This document shows positions 42,302 to 50,500 of a stretch of DNA of 64,000 nucleotides, piece after piece (within the stretch, counting starts at the first letter, position 1; each line of letters starts with the position of its first letter). The notes beneath the pieces were generated by a model. That model made no database searches and was not told the DNA's origin. It saw nothing but the letters and a program-made list of their open reading frames with translations. A program made the translations under genes and the position numbers. Source of the DNA: Neopusillimonas maritima (GTDB lineage: Bacteria; Pseudomonadota; Gammaproteobacteria; Burkholderiales; Burkholderiaceae_B); the NCBI RefSeq assembly GCF_040930455.2, contig NZ_CP170494.1; one strand, given 5' to 3'.

Positions 42302-44068
42302 TTAAATATGTACCGAGTCGCCACCGCTATCAAGCGACTTTTTCAAGGCAAAATACTTTTCCAGCAAATCCGACTTATACACGACACCCAATAATTTCGG
42401 GGCCTCGCCGTGACTTACCACGGGTATCCGCTCGCCGGTAAAGTTCACAAAAATATCCTGAGCGGCATCCAAACTCATGTCCGGATGCAGGGGCTTCACA
42501 AAATCCAGACGCAAAATATCACCGGCGGTTTTGTCCTCAATGTCACCCTGCCCCAACAACAACCCGGTAACATCCTGCTGAGCAATCACCCCTTGGAAAA
42601 TACTGTCTTCATCAACGACATACCAATAACGCACCGGATATTCGGAAAACCGCTGCAATACGACTTTGACCGGCGTTGCGGTAGCCACAACCGTGACCGC
42701 AGGCTTGATCAGGTCACCAATCAGCGTATCGCGCAAACGATTGCGCAAATTCGTGTCGCGTTCGCGCACCAGCGTCACTTCATACATCGCCACTTCCGCA
42801 ACGGCACGCGCAACGAAATAAGCCAATACGCAAGCCAGCATTAAAGGCAGCACCAACGCATAGCTGTGTGTCATCTCGAAGACCATCAGAATGGCCATAA
42901 GCGGCGCGCCTGTACCGGCAGCCAAAAAAGCACCCATTCCCACCGCAGCGTAGACAAACATAGGAAGCGCAAAACCCGGGAACAGCCATTCAAGCGCCTG
43001 ACCAAACAAGGTTCCCACCACCGCACCCATGAACAGCGTGGGAGTGAAAACACCCCCTACCGCGCCCGAACCCACCGTAAGCGCAGTTGCCAGCAACTTC
43101 ATAAGCAGTACCAGCAACACGGCATGCCATGGCCACGACGTTCCCAGTAGCGAGGCAACAACGTTATAGCCATTGCCCGCAACCAACGGCATAAACACCA
43201 GAATGACCCCCAGCAACAAGCCGCCCAGCCCCAAACGCCAGGGCTCCGACCAGCCGGTTTTTTTAAAAGCGCTGCGAAACAGATCGAGAAACTTCAGGAA
43301 ATAAGGTGCGCCGAAACCGGCAACAATACCCAAAATCAGCATCGGTGCCATGGCATCAATGCCAAACGTCGGTACGGCCGGCAGGGTATAACTCACCAAA
43401 TGCCCACCCAAAGCCTTTACAGTGAAGCTGGACACGGCTGCGGCCAGCAACAACGGCCCCACCGTATGGATGGCCATTGTGCCCAACACAATTTCGGCGA
43501 CAAACAACGCACCTGCAATCGGTGCCCCGTACGCAGCCGCAACACCTGCCGCGGCACCACAGGCGACGATCAAACGCAAACGTGAACGATTGAACGGTGC
43601 AAAGCGGCCCAACACTGACGCCCCCAGCGCACCCAGGTGCACCATAGCGCCCTCACGACCGATCGAGCCTCCGGAGGCCACAGAAATAAGTGAAGACAGC
43701 GAGCGCAAGAGGCCCTGCCGAATTGACAACTGGCCATCGCCGATCGCAACCGATTCCATATAGTCGGACGGCTTATCGGCACTGAACCGGGATGACGCCC
43801 GCAAGACATAGCCGGCGGCAACACCACCCAAGGCGGGCAAAATCAAACGTGCCCACCAGGGTAAGGTCGACACAACATCATCGATTTCTCCGGCCTGACC
43901 AAGAAAAATCAGCTGAAAGAAGTGGATGCCCTGATAAAAAAGGAAAGTGGCCAGCGCTCCAAGAACGCCGGCCACTGTGGCCCAGACCAGCATGGCTGGT
44001 TGCTGGGACAACCAGCTATAGCCCTGCAAACGTTGCCGCGATGCCGAAACCAGCTCACGAAACAACAT
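42302..44068 (-). CDS. ClC-family chloride channel/antiporter with CBS domains
   Basis: A 588-residue protein. The anion-path motifs GSIGREGAMVHLGALGASV (with the gating Glu of GREG) and GAVGGVFTPTLFMGAVVG are present, followed from about residue 445 by two CBS domains (VKVVLQRFSEYPVRYWYVVDED, DAAQDIFVNFTGERIPVV). CBS pairs usually bind adenine nucleotides and modulate gating. Whether it is a channel or an H+/Cl- exchanger cannot be told. It follows pckG after 21 bases, and a 14-base palindrome covers the junction. Confidence 0.9.
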   Translation of the reverse strand: MLFRELVSASRQRLQGYSWLSQQPAMLVWATVAGVLGALATFLFYQGIHFFQLIFLGQAGEIDDVVSTLPWWARLILPALGGVAAGYVLRASSRFSADKPSDYMESVAIGDGQLSIRQGLLRSLSSLISVASGGSIGREGAMVHLGALGASVLGRFAPFNRSRLRLIVACGAAAGVAAAYGAPIAGALFVAEIVLGTMAIHTVGPLLLAAAVSSFTVKALGGHLVSYTLPAVPTFGIDAMAPMLILGIVAGFGAPYFLKFLDLFRSAFKKTGWSEPWRLGLGGLLLGVILVFMPLVAGNGYNVVASLLGTSWPWHAVLLVLLMKLLATALTVGSGAVGGVFTPTLFMGAVVGTLFGQALEWLFPGFALPMFVYAAVGMGAFLAAGTGAPLMAILMVFEMTHSYALVLPLMLACVLAYFVARAVAEVAMYEVTLVRERDTNLRNRLRDTLIGDLIKPAVTVVATATPVKVVLQRFSEYPVRYWYVVDEDSIFQGVIAQQDVTGLLLGQGDIEDKTAGDILRLDFVKPLHPDMSLDAAQDIFVNFTGERIPVVSHGEAPKLLGVVYKSDLLEKYFALKKSLDSGGDSVHI

Positions 44069-44085
44069 GAGCCATACCGATTTTG

Positions 44086-44099
44086 AACATCATGATGTT
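44086..44099. repeat. Perfect 14-base palindrome at the pckG/ClC junction
   Basis: AACATCATGATGTT reads the same on both strands and includes the stop codon of pckG. It is 18 bases upstream of the ClC start. It lacks a T-tract, so it is more likely a protein-binding site or chance than a terminator. Confidence 0.4.
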
Positions 44100-45937
44100 T
44101 GCAATTGCGCCTGGAACCGGGAGTGCAGACTAGGCAGCGCATCGGGCAAACGATGACGTAATTTATCGAACAACTCGGCGTGCAAAGCCAACTCCTTCTT
44201 CCAGGCCTCTTCATCGATTGAAGTAATTTGCTGAAAATAGGCTTCGTTGAAATCGAGCCCTTCCCAGGTGATGTCCTGATAGCGTGGCGTAATGCCAAAA
44301 AGGTGCTCGTGGCCATTGGCCTCACCCTGAATTCGCTCGAGCATCCACTTCAACACCCGCATGTTCTCGCCAAATCCGGGCCAGATAAACCGGCCGTTTT
44401 CGTCGGTTTGAAACCAGTTTACGCAGAAGATTCTGGGGTGCGTTGCCTGCATTTCGTTCAATTTATCGCCCAGGCGCAACCAATGTGCAATATAGGCGCT
44501 CATGCTATAGCCACAGAAAGGCAGCATGGCGAACGGGTCGCGGCGAACCACACCTTGCGCACCCACCGCGGCCGCCGTTGTTTCGGAACCTAAAGTGGCT
44601 GCCATATAAACACCCTCGACCCAGTTGCGCGCTTCGGTGACCAATGGCACGGTGTCGGAACGGCGGCCACCGAAAATAAAGGCGTCAATGGGTACACCGG
44701 CGGGGTTGTCCCAGTCGGGATCGATCACCGGGTTCTGGTCTGCTGCCACCGTGAAGCGCGCATTCGGGTGCGCCGCTTTGCGGCCGCAGTCGGGGGTCCA
44801 ATCCTTTCCTTGCCAGTCGGTGCAATGTTCGGGGGCCGGGCCCATGCCTTCCCACCAAACATCGCCATCGTCGGTTAAGGCGACATTGGTAAACAGCACG
44901 TTCTCACGCAATGTGGCCATGCAGTTGAAATTGGTTTTTTCATTGGTGCCCGGCGCAACACCAAAATAACCCGCCTCAGGATTAATGGCATACAGGCGCC
45001 CGTCTTTACCCGGTTTAATCCAGGCAATGTCGTCGCCAATGGTCGTGACTTTCCAGCCGGACAAGGATTCGGGGGGAATCAGCATGGCAAAGTTCGTTTT
45101 ACCGCAAGCCGACGGGAATGCCGCCGCGACGTGCATTTTCTTGCCCTCGGGCGAGGTCACACCCAAAATAAGCATGTGCTCCGCCAACCAGCCTTCATCG
45201 TGGCCCATGGTAGACGCAATGCGCAATGCAAAACATTTTTTACCCAGCAAAGCATTACCGCCGTAGCCGGACCCGAACGACCATATTTCGCGGGTTTCCG
45301 GGTAATGCACAATGTATTTGGTTTCGTTGCAAGGCCACGCCACGTCTTTTTCGCCGGGCTCCAATGGCTTGCCGACTGAGTGCACGCAAGGCACAAACGC
45401 GCCGTTGTCGCCCAGCACGTCGTAAACTTTGCGCCCCATGCGTGTCATGAGACGCATGTTCACGACAACGTAGGGGGAGTCAGACAACTCAACCCCAATG
45501 TGTGCAATGGGCGAGCCCAAAGGCCCCATGGAAAACGGAATAACGTATAAAGTGCGGCCGCGCATGCACCCTTCAAACAACCCGTTCAGCGTGGTACGCA
45601 TCTTGGCCGGATCCATCCAGTTATTGGTAGGGCCGGCATCTTCTTGCTTCTGTGAACATATGAAAGTGCGGTCTTCCACCCGTGCGACGTCGGTGGGATC
45701 GGACCAGGCCAGGTAAGAATTCGGCCTTTTTTCCGGATTCAAACGCTTTAACGTGCCCGCTTCTACCATCATGCCGCAAAGACGATCATACTCTTCCTGA
45801 GAACCATCGCACCATTCGACGCGATCAGGCTGTGTTAGTGCTGCAATCTCGGCAACCCATTCTTTAAGCCGTTCATGCTTGACCCAATCCGGCGCGTTCA
45901 ATTGAATGGAAGGTGTGCCGTCAGTTGCTACATTCAT
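44090..45937 (-). CDS. pckG: Phosphoenolpyruvate carboxykinase (GTP)
   Basis: A 615-residue enzyme that converts oxaloacetate and GTP to PEP. It has the kinase-1 loop FPSACGKTNFAML with the reactive Cys, the kinase-2 region GDDIAWIKPGKDGRLYAINPEAGYFGVAPGTN and SFGSGYGGNALLGKK. Length and motifs are those of GTP-dependent PckG, used in gluconeogenesis on organic acids, which fits a bacterium living on aromatic acids feeding the TCA cycle. GGAG lies ten bases before the start. The 224-base interval upstream separates it from the divergent MarR gene. Confidence 0.96.
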   Translation of the reverse strand: MNVATDGTPSIQLNAPDWVKHERLKEWVAEIAALTQPDRVEWCDGSQEEYDRLCGMMVEAGTLKRLNPEKRPNSYLAWSDPTDVARVEDRTFICSQKQEDAGPTNNWMDPAKMRTTLNGLFEGCMRGRTLYVIPFSMGPLGSPIAHIGVELSDSPYVVVNMRLMTRMGRKVYDVLGDNGAFVPCVHSVGKPLEPGEKDVAWPCNETKYIVHYPETREIWSFGSGYGGNALLGKKCFALRIASTMGHDEGWLAEHMLILGVTSPEGKKMHVAAAFPSACGKTNFAMLIPPESLSGWKVTTIGDDIAWIKPGKDGRLYAINPEAGYFGVAPGTNEKTNFNCMATLRENVLFTNVALTDDGDVWWEGMGPAPEHCTDWQGKDWTPDCGRKAAHPNARFTVAADQNPVIDPDWDNPAGVPIDAFIFGGRRSDTVPLVTEARNWVEGVYMAATLGSETTAAAVGAQGVVRRDPFAMLPFCGYSMSAYIAHWLRLGDKLNEMQATHPRIFCVNWFQTDENGRFIWPGFGENMRVLKWMLERIQGEANGHEHLFGITPRYQDITWEGLDFNEAYFQQITSIDEEAWKKELALHAELFDKLRHRLPDALPSLHSRFQAQLQTS

Positions 45938-46105
45938 ATGCGTAAGTCTCCGTTAAAACAGGGTATTTCGATGCAACACAAGCTGGCATTTTAGTCTCAT
46001 TGACACGCATGGCAAGCCTTCCGACCGAATTTAAGTTACATTTAATAACACGTTTACCTTTCTAATTCGAGGTGGCGAGGCTAAACTTATCAGGAAGCTT
46101 GAGAA

Positions 46106-46128
46106 ATTATTAAACAAATTGTAATAAT
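46106..46128. promoter_or_regulatory. AT-rich dyad upstream of the MarR gene
   Basis: ATTATT (46106-46111) and AATAAT (46123-46128) form a short inverted repeat with the flanking ACAA/TTGT partly extending it. It lies 34 bases before the MarR start, in the 224-base pckG/MarR interval. It may be an autoregulatory site, but it does not closely resemble the stronger palindrome at 46716. Confidence 0.3.
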
Positions 46129-46161
46129 AACGTAACAACACCACGCTACCGCCTGCCCACC

Positions 46162-46620
46162 ATGAACGCCCTAACCCGAGAACCTTTCACGCCGCGCTGG
46201 CGTATCGATAACATCGGCCGATTGCTTAATAATGCGATTAAACGGTTTGAGAGTCGTATTTTGCTGGAAATGGAAAAAGCCGGATATGGGGGCTTCTCTC
46301 TAAGCCACATAACCATTACACGTAACCTCGACACGGAAGGCACACGCGCAACCGAACTGGCCCGGCGTGCAGGTATTACAAAACAATCCATGGGCGAACT
46401 GATTGCGCAGCTTGAACAAAGCGGCATTATCGAACGCCAGCCCGACCCCAACGATCGTCGCGCAAAAATCATTTTTTTCACACCCGCCGGCATGAAATGG
46501 CTCGACGCATTCGGCACGGCACTGAACCGTGCCGAACAAGAAATGTGCGCCGAGCTAGGTGAGGAAATGTTTGAAGCACTGCGCAATGCCCTGCTGCGCT
46601 ACGACCGAAACAGGCACTAA
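46162..46620 (+). CDS. MarR-family transcriptional regulator
   Basis: A 152-residue winged-helix protein with GTRATELARRAGITKQSMGELIAQLEQSGIIERQPDPNDRRAKIIFFTPAG, the full MarR wing and recognition helix. It sits immediately upstream of and in the same direction as the hydroxyquinol genes, which have a palindrome over their promoter. It is therefore the probable repressor of that pathway, released by a phenolic ligand. Its own promoter was not fixed. Confidence 0.9.
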   Translation: MNALTREPFTPRWRIDNIGRLLNNAIKRFESRILLEMEKAGYGGFSLSHITITRNLDTEGTRATELARRAGITKQSMGELIAQLEQSGIIERQPDPNDRRAKIIFFTPAGMKWLDAFGTALNRAEQEMCAELGEEMFEALRNALLRYDRNRH

Positions 46621-46698
46621 TGACCTGGCAGCAGCATGCCGGGCTGACTTCACCATCCCATAATACTGCCTTCGATTTTCCATTACGAGGCGGCTCAA

Positions 46699-46736
46699 TC
46701 AATATTATTGACATTATAGTAAGGTAATCTTACTAT
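46699..46736 (+). promoter_or_regulatory. Hydroxyquinol operon promoter overlapped by a palindromic operator
   Basis: TTGACA (46708-46713), a 17-base spacer and TACTAT (46731-46736) form a near-ideal sigma-70 promoter. Perfect eight-base arms ATAGTAAG (46716-46723) and CTTACTAT (46729-46736) occupy the spacer and the -10. A second small dyad, TCAATA-T-TATTGA at 46699-46711, covers the -35. Binding of a MarR dimer here would exclude RNA polymerase. Confidence 0.8.
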
Positions 46737-46816
46737 TGAGAGGAATACCACGATTAATAGCTGTTCTAAAAAGCAGCATATCTTTGGCTTTTGACAAACC
46801 TGGACCTGGAATAGTT

Positions 46817-48463
46817 ATGCTACCGAGTAATACTTCCGTAATGATTGTGGGCGGCGGACCCTGCGGCCTGATGCTCGCCAACGAGTTGGGGCGACGCGGT
46901 GTTTCAGCCGTGCTGGTCGATGAAAAACCCAGTACCGCCTTCAATCCACAGGCTAATGCAACCCAGGCGCGCACCATGGAACACTATCGCCGCCTGGGGT
47001 TTGCCAATGACATACGCGACTTGGGTTTGCCCAGTGATTTCCCAACAGATATCGCCTATTTCACCCGGTATGCAACGCACGAGCTGGCACGCTTCAAACT
47101 TCCCTCTGCTGCAGAGGCAAAAAAGAAAATCCATTCACTATCAGGGTCATGGAGTGCCGCCGAGTTGCCCCATCGCATTTCCCAGAAGTATGTGGAGCAA
47201 GTCTTGCGTCAACAAGCGGAGAAACTGTCTGGTATCTCTGTTAACTTTGGTTGGCGCATGGTTGAATTCTCTGATACCGGAAAGGATGTTCGGGTCCTGG
47301 TTGAACGGGTTGAAGATGGTGAAAGACGGGAAATCACCGCAGCTTATCTGATCGGTGCCGATGGCCCTCGCAGCCCTGTTCGTGAAGCCCTGGGTTACCG
47401 ATACACAGGCGAAACCGGTGTTGTCCGTGACTTCATGGGTGGACGTATGTATGCCATCTATGTTCGTAGCCCCGACTTTTACAAAACCGTTCCTCACGCC
47501 CCTGCGTGGATGAACGTCTGCTTCAACAACGAGAGGCGCGCCTTTATGGCGGCGGTCGACGGTAAAGGCGAATTCGCCTTTCACACTCAACTCAAACCCC
47601 ATGAGAATGAAGCAGACATCACTCAGGAAGATGCCTTACGGATGTTCCAGATGGGGGTGGGCGCACCAGTTAAAGCAGAAATTCTCTCTCATGGCGCATG
47701 GACTGCGGGCCACTCTCTGGTTGCCGATCATATGCAGAAAGGCCGTGTCTTTATAGGAGGGGATGCCGCTCATTTATTCACTCCCACAGGAGGGTTGGGC
47801 TACAACACAGCGGTGGAAGATGCGGTCAATATAGGATGGAAGCTGGCCGCCGTGTTGAAAGGTCAGGCTGCACCGTCTTTATTGGAATCCTACGAGCTTG
47901 AGCGTCGGCCGCTGGCAGTTCGCAATACCGCTTATGCGAAAACATTTGCCGACTCACTCGGGCTATATGCGCCGGTGCCTGAAATTGAAGAAGACTCCGC
48001 GGCGGGGCGACAAGCGCGTGAACAGGCCGGCCAATACTTTGAGGCGCACGGACGTGCTGAATTCAATATTCCCGGTATTACTTTCGGCGGTCGCTACGAC
48101 GGCTCACCAGCTATAGTGTCGGACGGCAGCGCCCCACCACCCGATGCGGCCAACGAATACACCGCCACCGCATGCCCCGGCGGCCGGCCTCCGCACTGCT
48201 GGCTATCGGCCGACAAATCCCTGTACGACACATTCGGGTTTGAATGGACTCTGCTTTGTATGAACCCAGACAATGTTTACACTAGCGACTTTGAAGAACA
48301 GGCTCAGCAGCGTGGCCTCGATTTAACAGTCGTAACGGCACCGCAGGCCCGCGATTTATACGAAGCCGATTTCGCCTTGATACGCCCAGACCAGATCGTC
48401 GCCTGGCGGGGCAACGAAACTCAATCGGCAAACGCGATTTTCAGCCGGATTCTTGCGCAATAA
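46817..48463 (+). CDS. FAD-dependent phenol/resorcinol-type hydroxylase (PheA/TfdB family)
   Basis: A 548-residue flavin monooxygenase with VMIVGGGPCGLMLANELGRRG, the DG motif GADGPRSPVREALG, GGDAAHLFTPTGGLGYNTAVEDAVNIGWKLAAVL and a thioredoxin-like C-terminal domain. ATG 46817 is chosen because the earlier TTG at 46736 lies in the promoter. It precedes hydroxyquinol dioxygenase and maleylacetate reductase, so it should form hydroxyquinol (1,2,4-trihydroxybenzene). Likely substrates are resorcinol or 2,4-dihydroxybenzoate/4-substituted resorcinols. It differs from the two-component GraAD resorcinol hydroxylase, since no separate reductase is encoded here. Confidence 0.86.
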   Translation: MLPSNTSVMIVGGGPCGLMLANELGRRGVSAVLVDEKPSTAFNPQANATQARTMEHYRRLGFANDIRDLGLPSDFPTDIAYFTRYATHELARFKLPSAAEAKKKIHSLSGSWSAAELPHRISQKYVEQVLRQQAEKLSGISVNFGWRMVEFSDTGKDVRVLVERVEDGERREITAAYLIGADGPRSPVREALGYRYTGETGVVRDFMGGRMYAIYVRSPDFYKTVPHAPAWMNVCFNNERRAFMAAVDGKGEFAFHTQLKPHENEADITQEDALRMFQMGVGAPVKAEILSHGAWTAGHSLVADHMQKGRVFIGGDAAHLFTPTGGLGYNTAVEDAVNIGWKLAAVLKGQAAPSLLESYELERRPLAVRNTAYAKTFADSLGLYAPVPEIEEDSAAGRQAREQAGQYFEAHGRAEFNIPGITFGGRYDGSPAIVSDGSAPPPDAANEYTATACPGGRPPHCWLSADKSLYDTFGFEWTLLCMNPDNVYTSDFEEQAQQRGLDLTVVTAPQARDLYEADFALIRPDQIVAWRGNETQSANAIFSRILAQ

Positions 48464-48499
48464 AACCAATATGAATAACCCTTTCGGAGACTCTATCCC

Positions 48500-49354
48500 A
48501 TGCGTGACCTTAATGAAAACACCTTGACCGATGAAGTCATTGCGCGCCTGAAGCATTGCGACAACCCCCGAGTCAAGCAAATCAGTGAAGCCTTGGTTCG
48601 TCATTTACACGCCTTTGTGCGGGAAATAGAACCGACTCAGGAAGAATGGGAAAGCGCTATCGGGTTCCTCACAAACACCGGCCATATGTGCGATGACAAG
48701 CGACAGGAATTTATTCTGCTGTCCGACACCCTGGGGGTGTCCATGTTGGTTGACGCCATCAACCACCGTTTGCCGGAAGGCGTGACCGAAACCACCGTGC
48801 TAGGCCCGTTTTATGTTGAGAATGCAAACGAATTTCCGCTTGGCGCCGATATAACCGAAAACATTAAAGGTACGCCCATGCTGATTCAAGGCAATGTGCG
48901 AAGCCAGGACGGCAACCCGCTTGCCAATGCCCACATCAATATCTGGCAGTCCGACGGAGACGGTTTCTACGACGTCCAACACCTCGATTCACTTGCATTG
49001 CGAGGCCAGTTTCACGCCGACGAAAACGGTAACTTCAGTTGCTGGACCGTACGCCCTTCCGCCTACCCTATTCCCGATGACGGGCCTGTGGGCAATATGC
49101 TGCGCGCCCAGGGGCGCCACCCTTACCGCCCCGCTCACGTGCACTTTATGATTCAGTCGCCGAACCACCAGAAGCTGGTCACCCATGTTTTTGCCGATGG
49201 CGACAAATACCTCGACAGCGATGTCGTATTCGGCGTAAAAAACTCCCTGATCCGAAACTTTGAAATGCACGACCCCGGCACCGCTCCAGATGGTAAAAAG
49301 ATGGACCAACCCTATGCCTACTTGCGGTACGATTTCACTCTGAAAGCCGTTTAG
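48500..49354 (+). CDS. Hydroxyquinol 1,2-dioxygenase
   Basis: A 284-residue intradiol dioxygenase. The N-terminal helical dimerisation domain (IEPTQEEWESAIGFLTNTGHMCDDKRQEFILLSDTLGVSMLVDAIN) precedes the catalytic barrel with ferric ligands: Tyr in VLGPFYVENA, and Tyr/His/His in GRHPYRPAHVHFMI. The pairing with maleylacetate reductase identifies it as hydroxyquinol rather than catechol specific. It opens hydroxyquinol to maleylacetate. A Shine-Dalgarno (GGAG) lies before ATG 48500, and the gene follows the hydroxylase after 36 bases. Confidence 0.93.
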   Translation: MRDLNENTLTDEVIARLKHCDNPRVKQISEALVRHLHAFVREIEPTQEEWESAIGFLTNTGHMCDDKRQEFILLSDTLGVSMLVDAINHRLPEGVTETTVLGPFYVENANEFPLGADITENIKGTPMLIQGNVRSQDGNPLANAHINIWQSDGDGFYDVQHLDSLALRGQFHADENGNFSCWTVRPSAYPIPDDGPVGNMLRAQGRHPYRPAHVHFMIQSPNHQKLVTHVFADGDKYLDSDVVFGVKNSLIRNFEMHDPGTAPDGKKMDQPYAYLRYDFTLKAV

Positions 49355-49401
49355 TTCCATCAACATCTTAATAGCGACAAGCCAAAACAGGACAAAGTCA
49401 C

Positions 49402-50466
49402 ATGCAGACCCATTTCATCTACGAAACTCTTCCAGCCCGCGTCATTTTCGGCGAGGGCAAACTGGACAGCCTCGGAGAGGAACTTGAACGAGCGGGTCTC
49501 AAAAAAGCACTTGTCCTCTCAACACCTCACCAGGCAGATTGGGCACACGAAATAGCCACATCACTAGGAACCTTAAGCGCAGGCGTTTTTTCACAAGCAG
49601 CCATGCACACACCGGTTACCGTTACGGAAGACGCCATCAACTTTTTAAACAAGGTCGGGGCCGATTGCGTTGTCGAACTGGGTGGAGGCTCGACCATTGG
49701 ACTGGGAAAAGCCATTGCCCTGCGTACCGGGTTGCCACAAATTGCCGTGCCGACAACCTATGCAGGCTCGGAAATGACACCCATTCTTGGACAAACTGAA
49801 AATGGCGTCAAAACCACGCAAAAAAAACCCGTGATCCAGCCGGGCACTGTGATTTACGACGTGAATTTAACACTCACCTTGCCACCGGCATTAACCGCCA
49901 CCAGTGGCCTGAACGCGATGGCACACGCGGTTGAGGCTCTTTATGCGCAAGACCGTAACCCCATCATTTCGCTTGTTGCCGAAGAAGGCATCCGCGCGTT
50001 TGCTGAATCACTACCGGCGGTTATTGCCGCCCCAAACGACAAATCCGCGCGCACAAAAGCACAGTACGGGGGCTGGCTATGCGGTATTTGCCTGGGTTCG
50101 GCCGGCATGGCACTGCACCACAAGTTGTGTCATGTGTTGGGCGGGTCGTTCGATTTACCCCACTCGGAAACGCACGCCATTATGTTGCCTCATACTGCGG
50201 CCTACAACGAACCAGCCGCCGCTGAGGCCATGGACGCAGTGCGGCGTGCGCTGGGCAACGCGAACGCGGGGCAAGGTTTATGGGAACTGGCTAAATCCAT
50301 AAATGCACCTTTAGCCTTGAAGGATCTGGGTTTCAAAGAAACCGATATCGAAAAGGCAACCGAGATTGCGCTAAAAAATCCATACTGGAACCCACGCCCT
50401 CTGGAGGCGGAAGGCTTGCGCGCCCTGCTTCGTCGGGCATGGGCGGGCGACACACCGCAAGCTTAA
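49402..50466 (+). CDS. Maleylacetate reductase
   Basis: A 354-residue iron-type alcohol dehydrogenase family protein. The NAD-binding region VVELGGGSTIGLGKAIAL, VPTTYAGSEMTPILGQTENGVK and metal-site His residues (HKLCHVLGG, LPHSETHAIMLPH) are all in place. It reduces maleylacetate to 3-oxoadipate, which enters the beta-ketoadipate pathway; those later genes are not in the window. Last gene of the MarR-controlled hydroxyquinol operon. Confidence 0.93.
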   Translation: MQTHFIYETLPARVIFGEGKLDSLGEELERAGLKKALVLSTPHQADWAHEIATSLGTLSAGVFSQAAMHTPVTVTEDAINFLNKVGADCVVELGGGSTIGLGKAIALRTGLPQIAVPTTYAGSEMTPILGQTENGVKTTQKKPVIQPGTVIYDVNLTLTLPPALTATSGLNAMAHAVEALYAQDRNPIISLVAEEGIRAFAESLPAVIAAPNDKSARTKAQYGGWLCGICLGSAGMALHHKLCHVLGGSFDLPHSETHAIMLPHTAAYNEPAAAEAMDAVRRALGNANAGQGLWELAKSINAPLALKDLGFKETDIEKATEIALKNPYWNPRPLEAEGLRALLRRAWAGDTPQA

Positions 50467-50500
50467 GGTATCGCCCATTTAAAGGGCTAAGACGCCAGGC

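Noticed and set aside
46736..46816. Upstream TTG start for the hydroxylase
   Set aside because: The TTG starts on the last base of the -10 box of the predicted promoter, before the transcription start, so it could not be in the mRNA.
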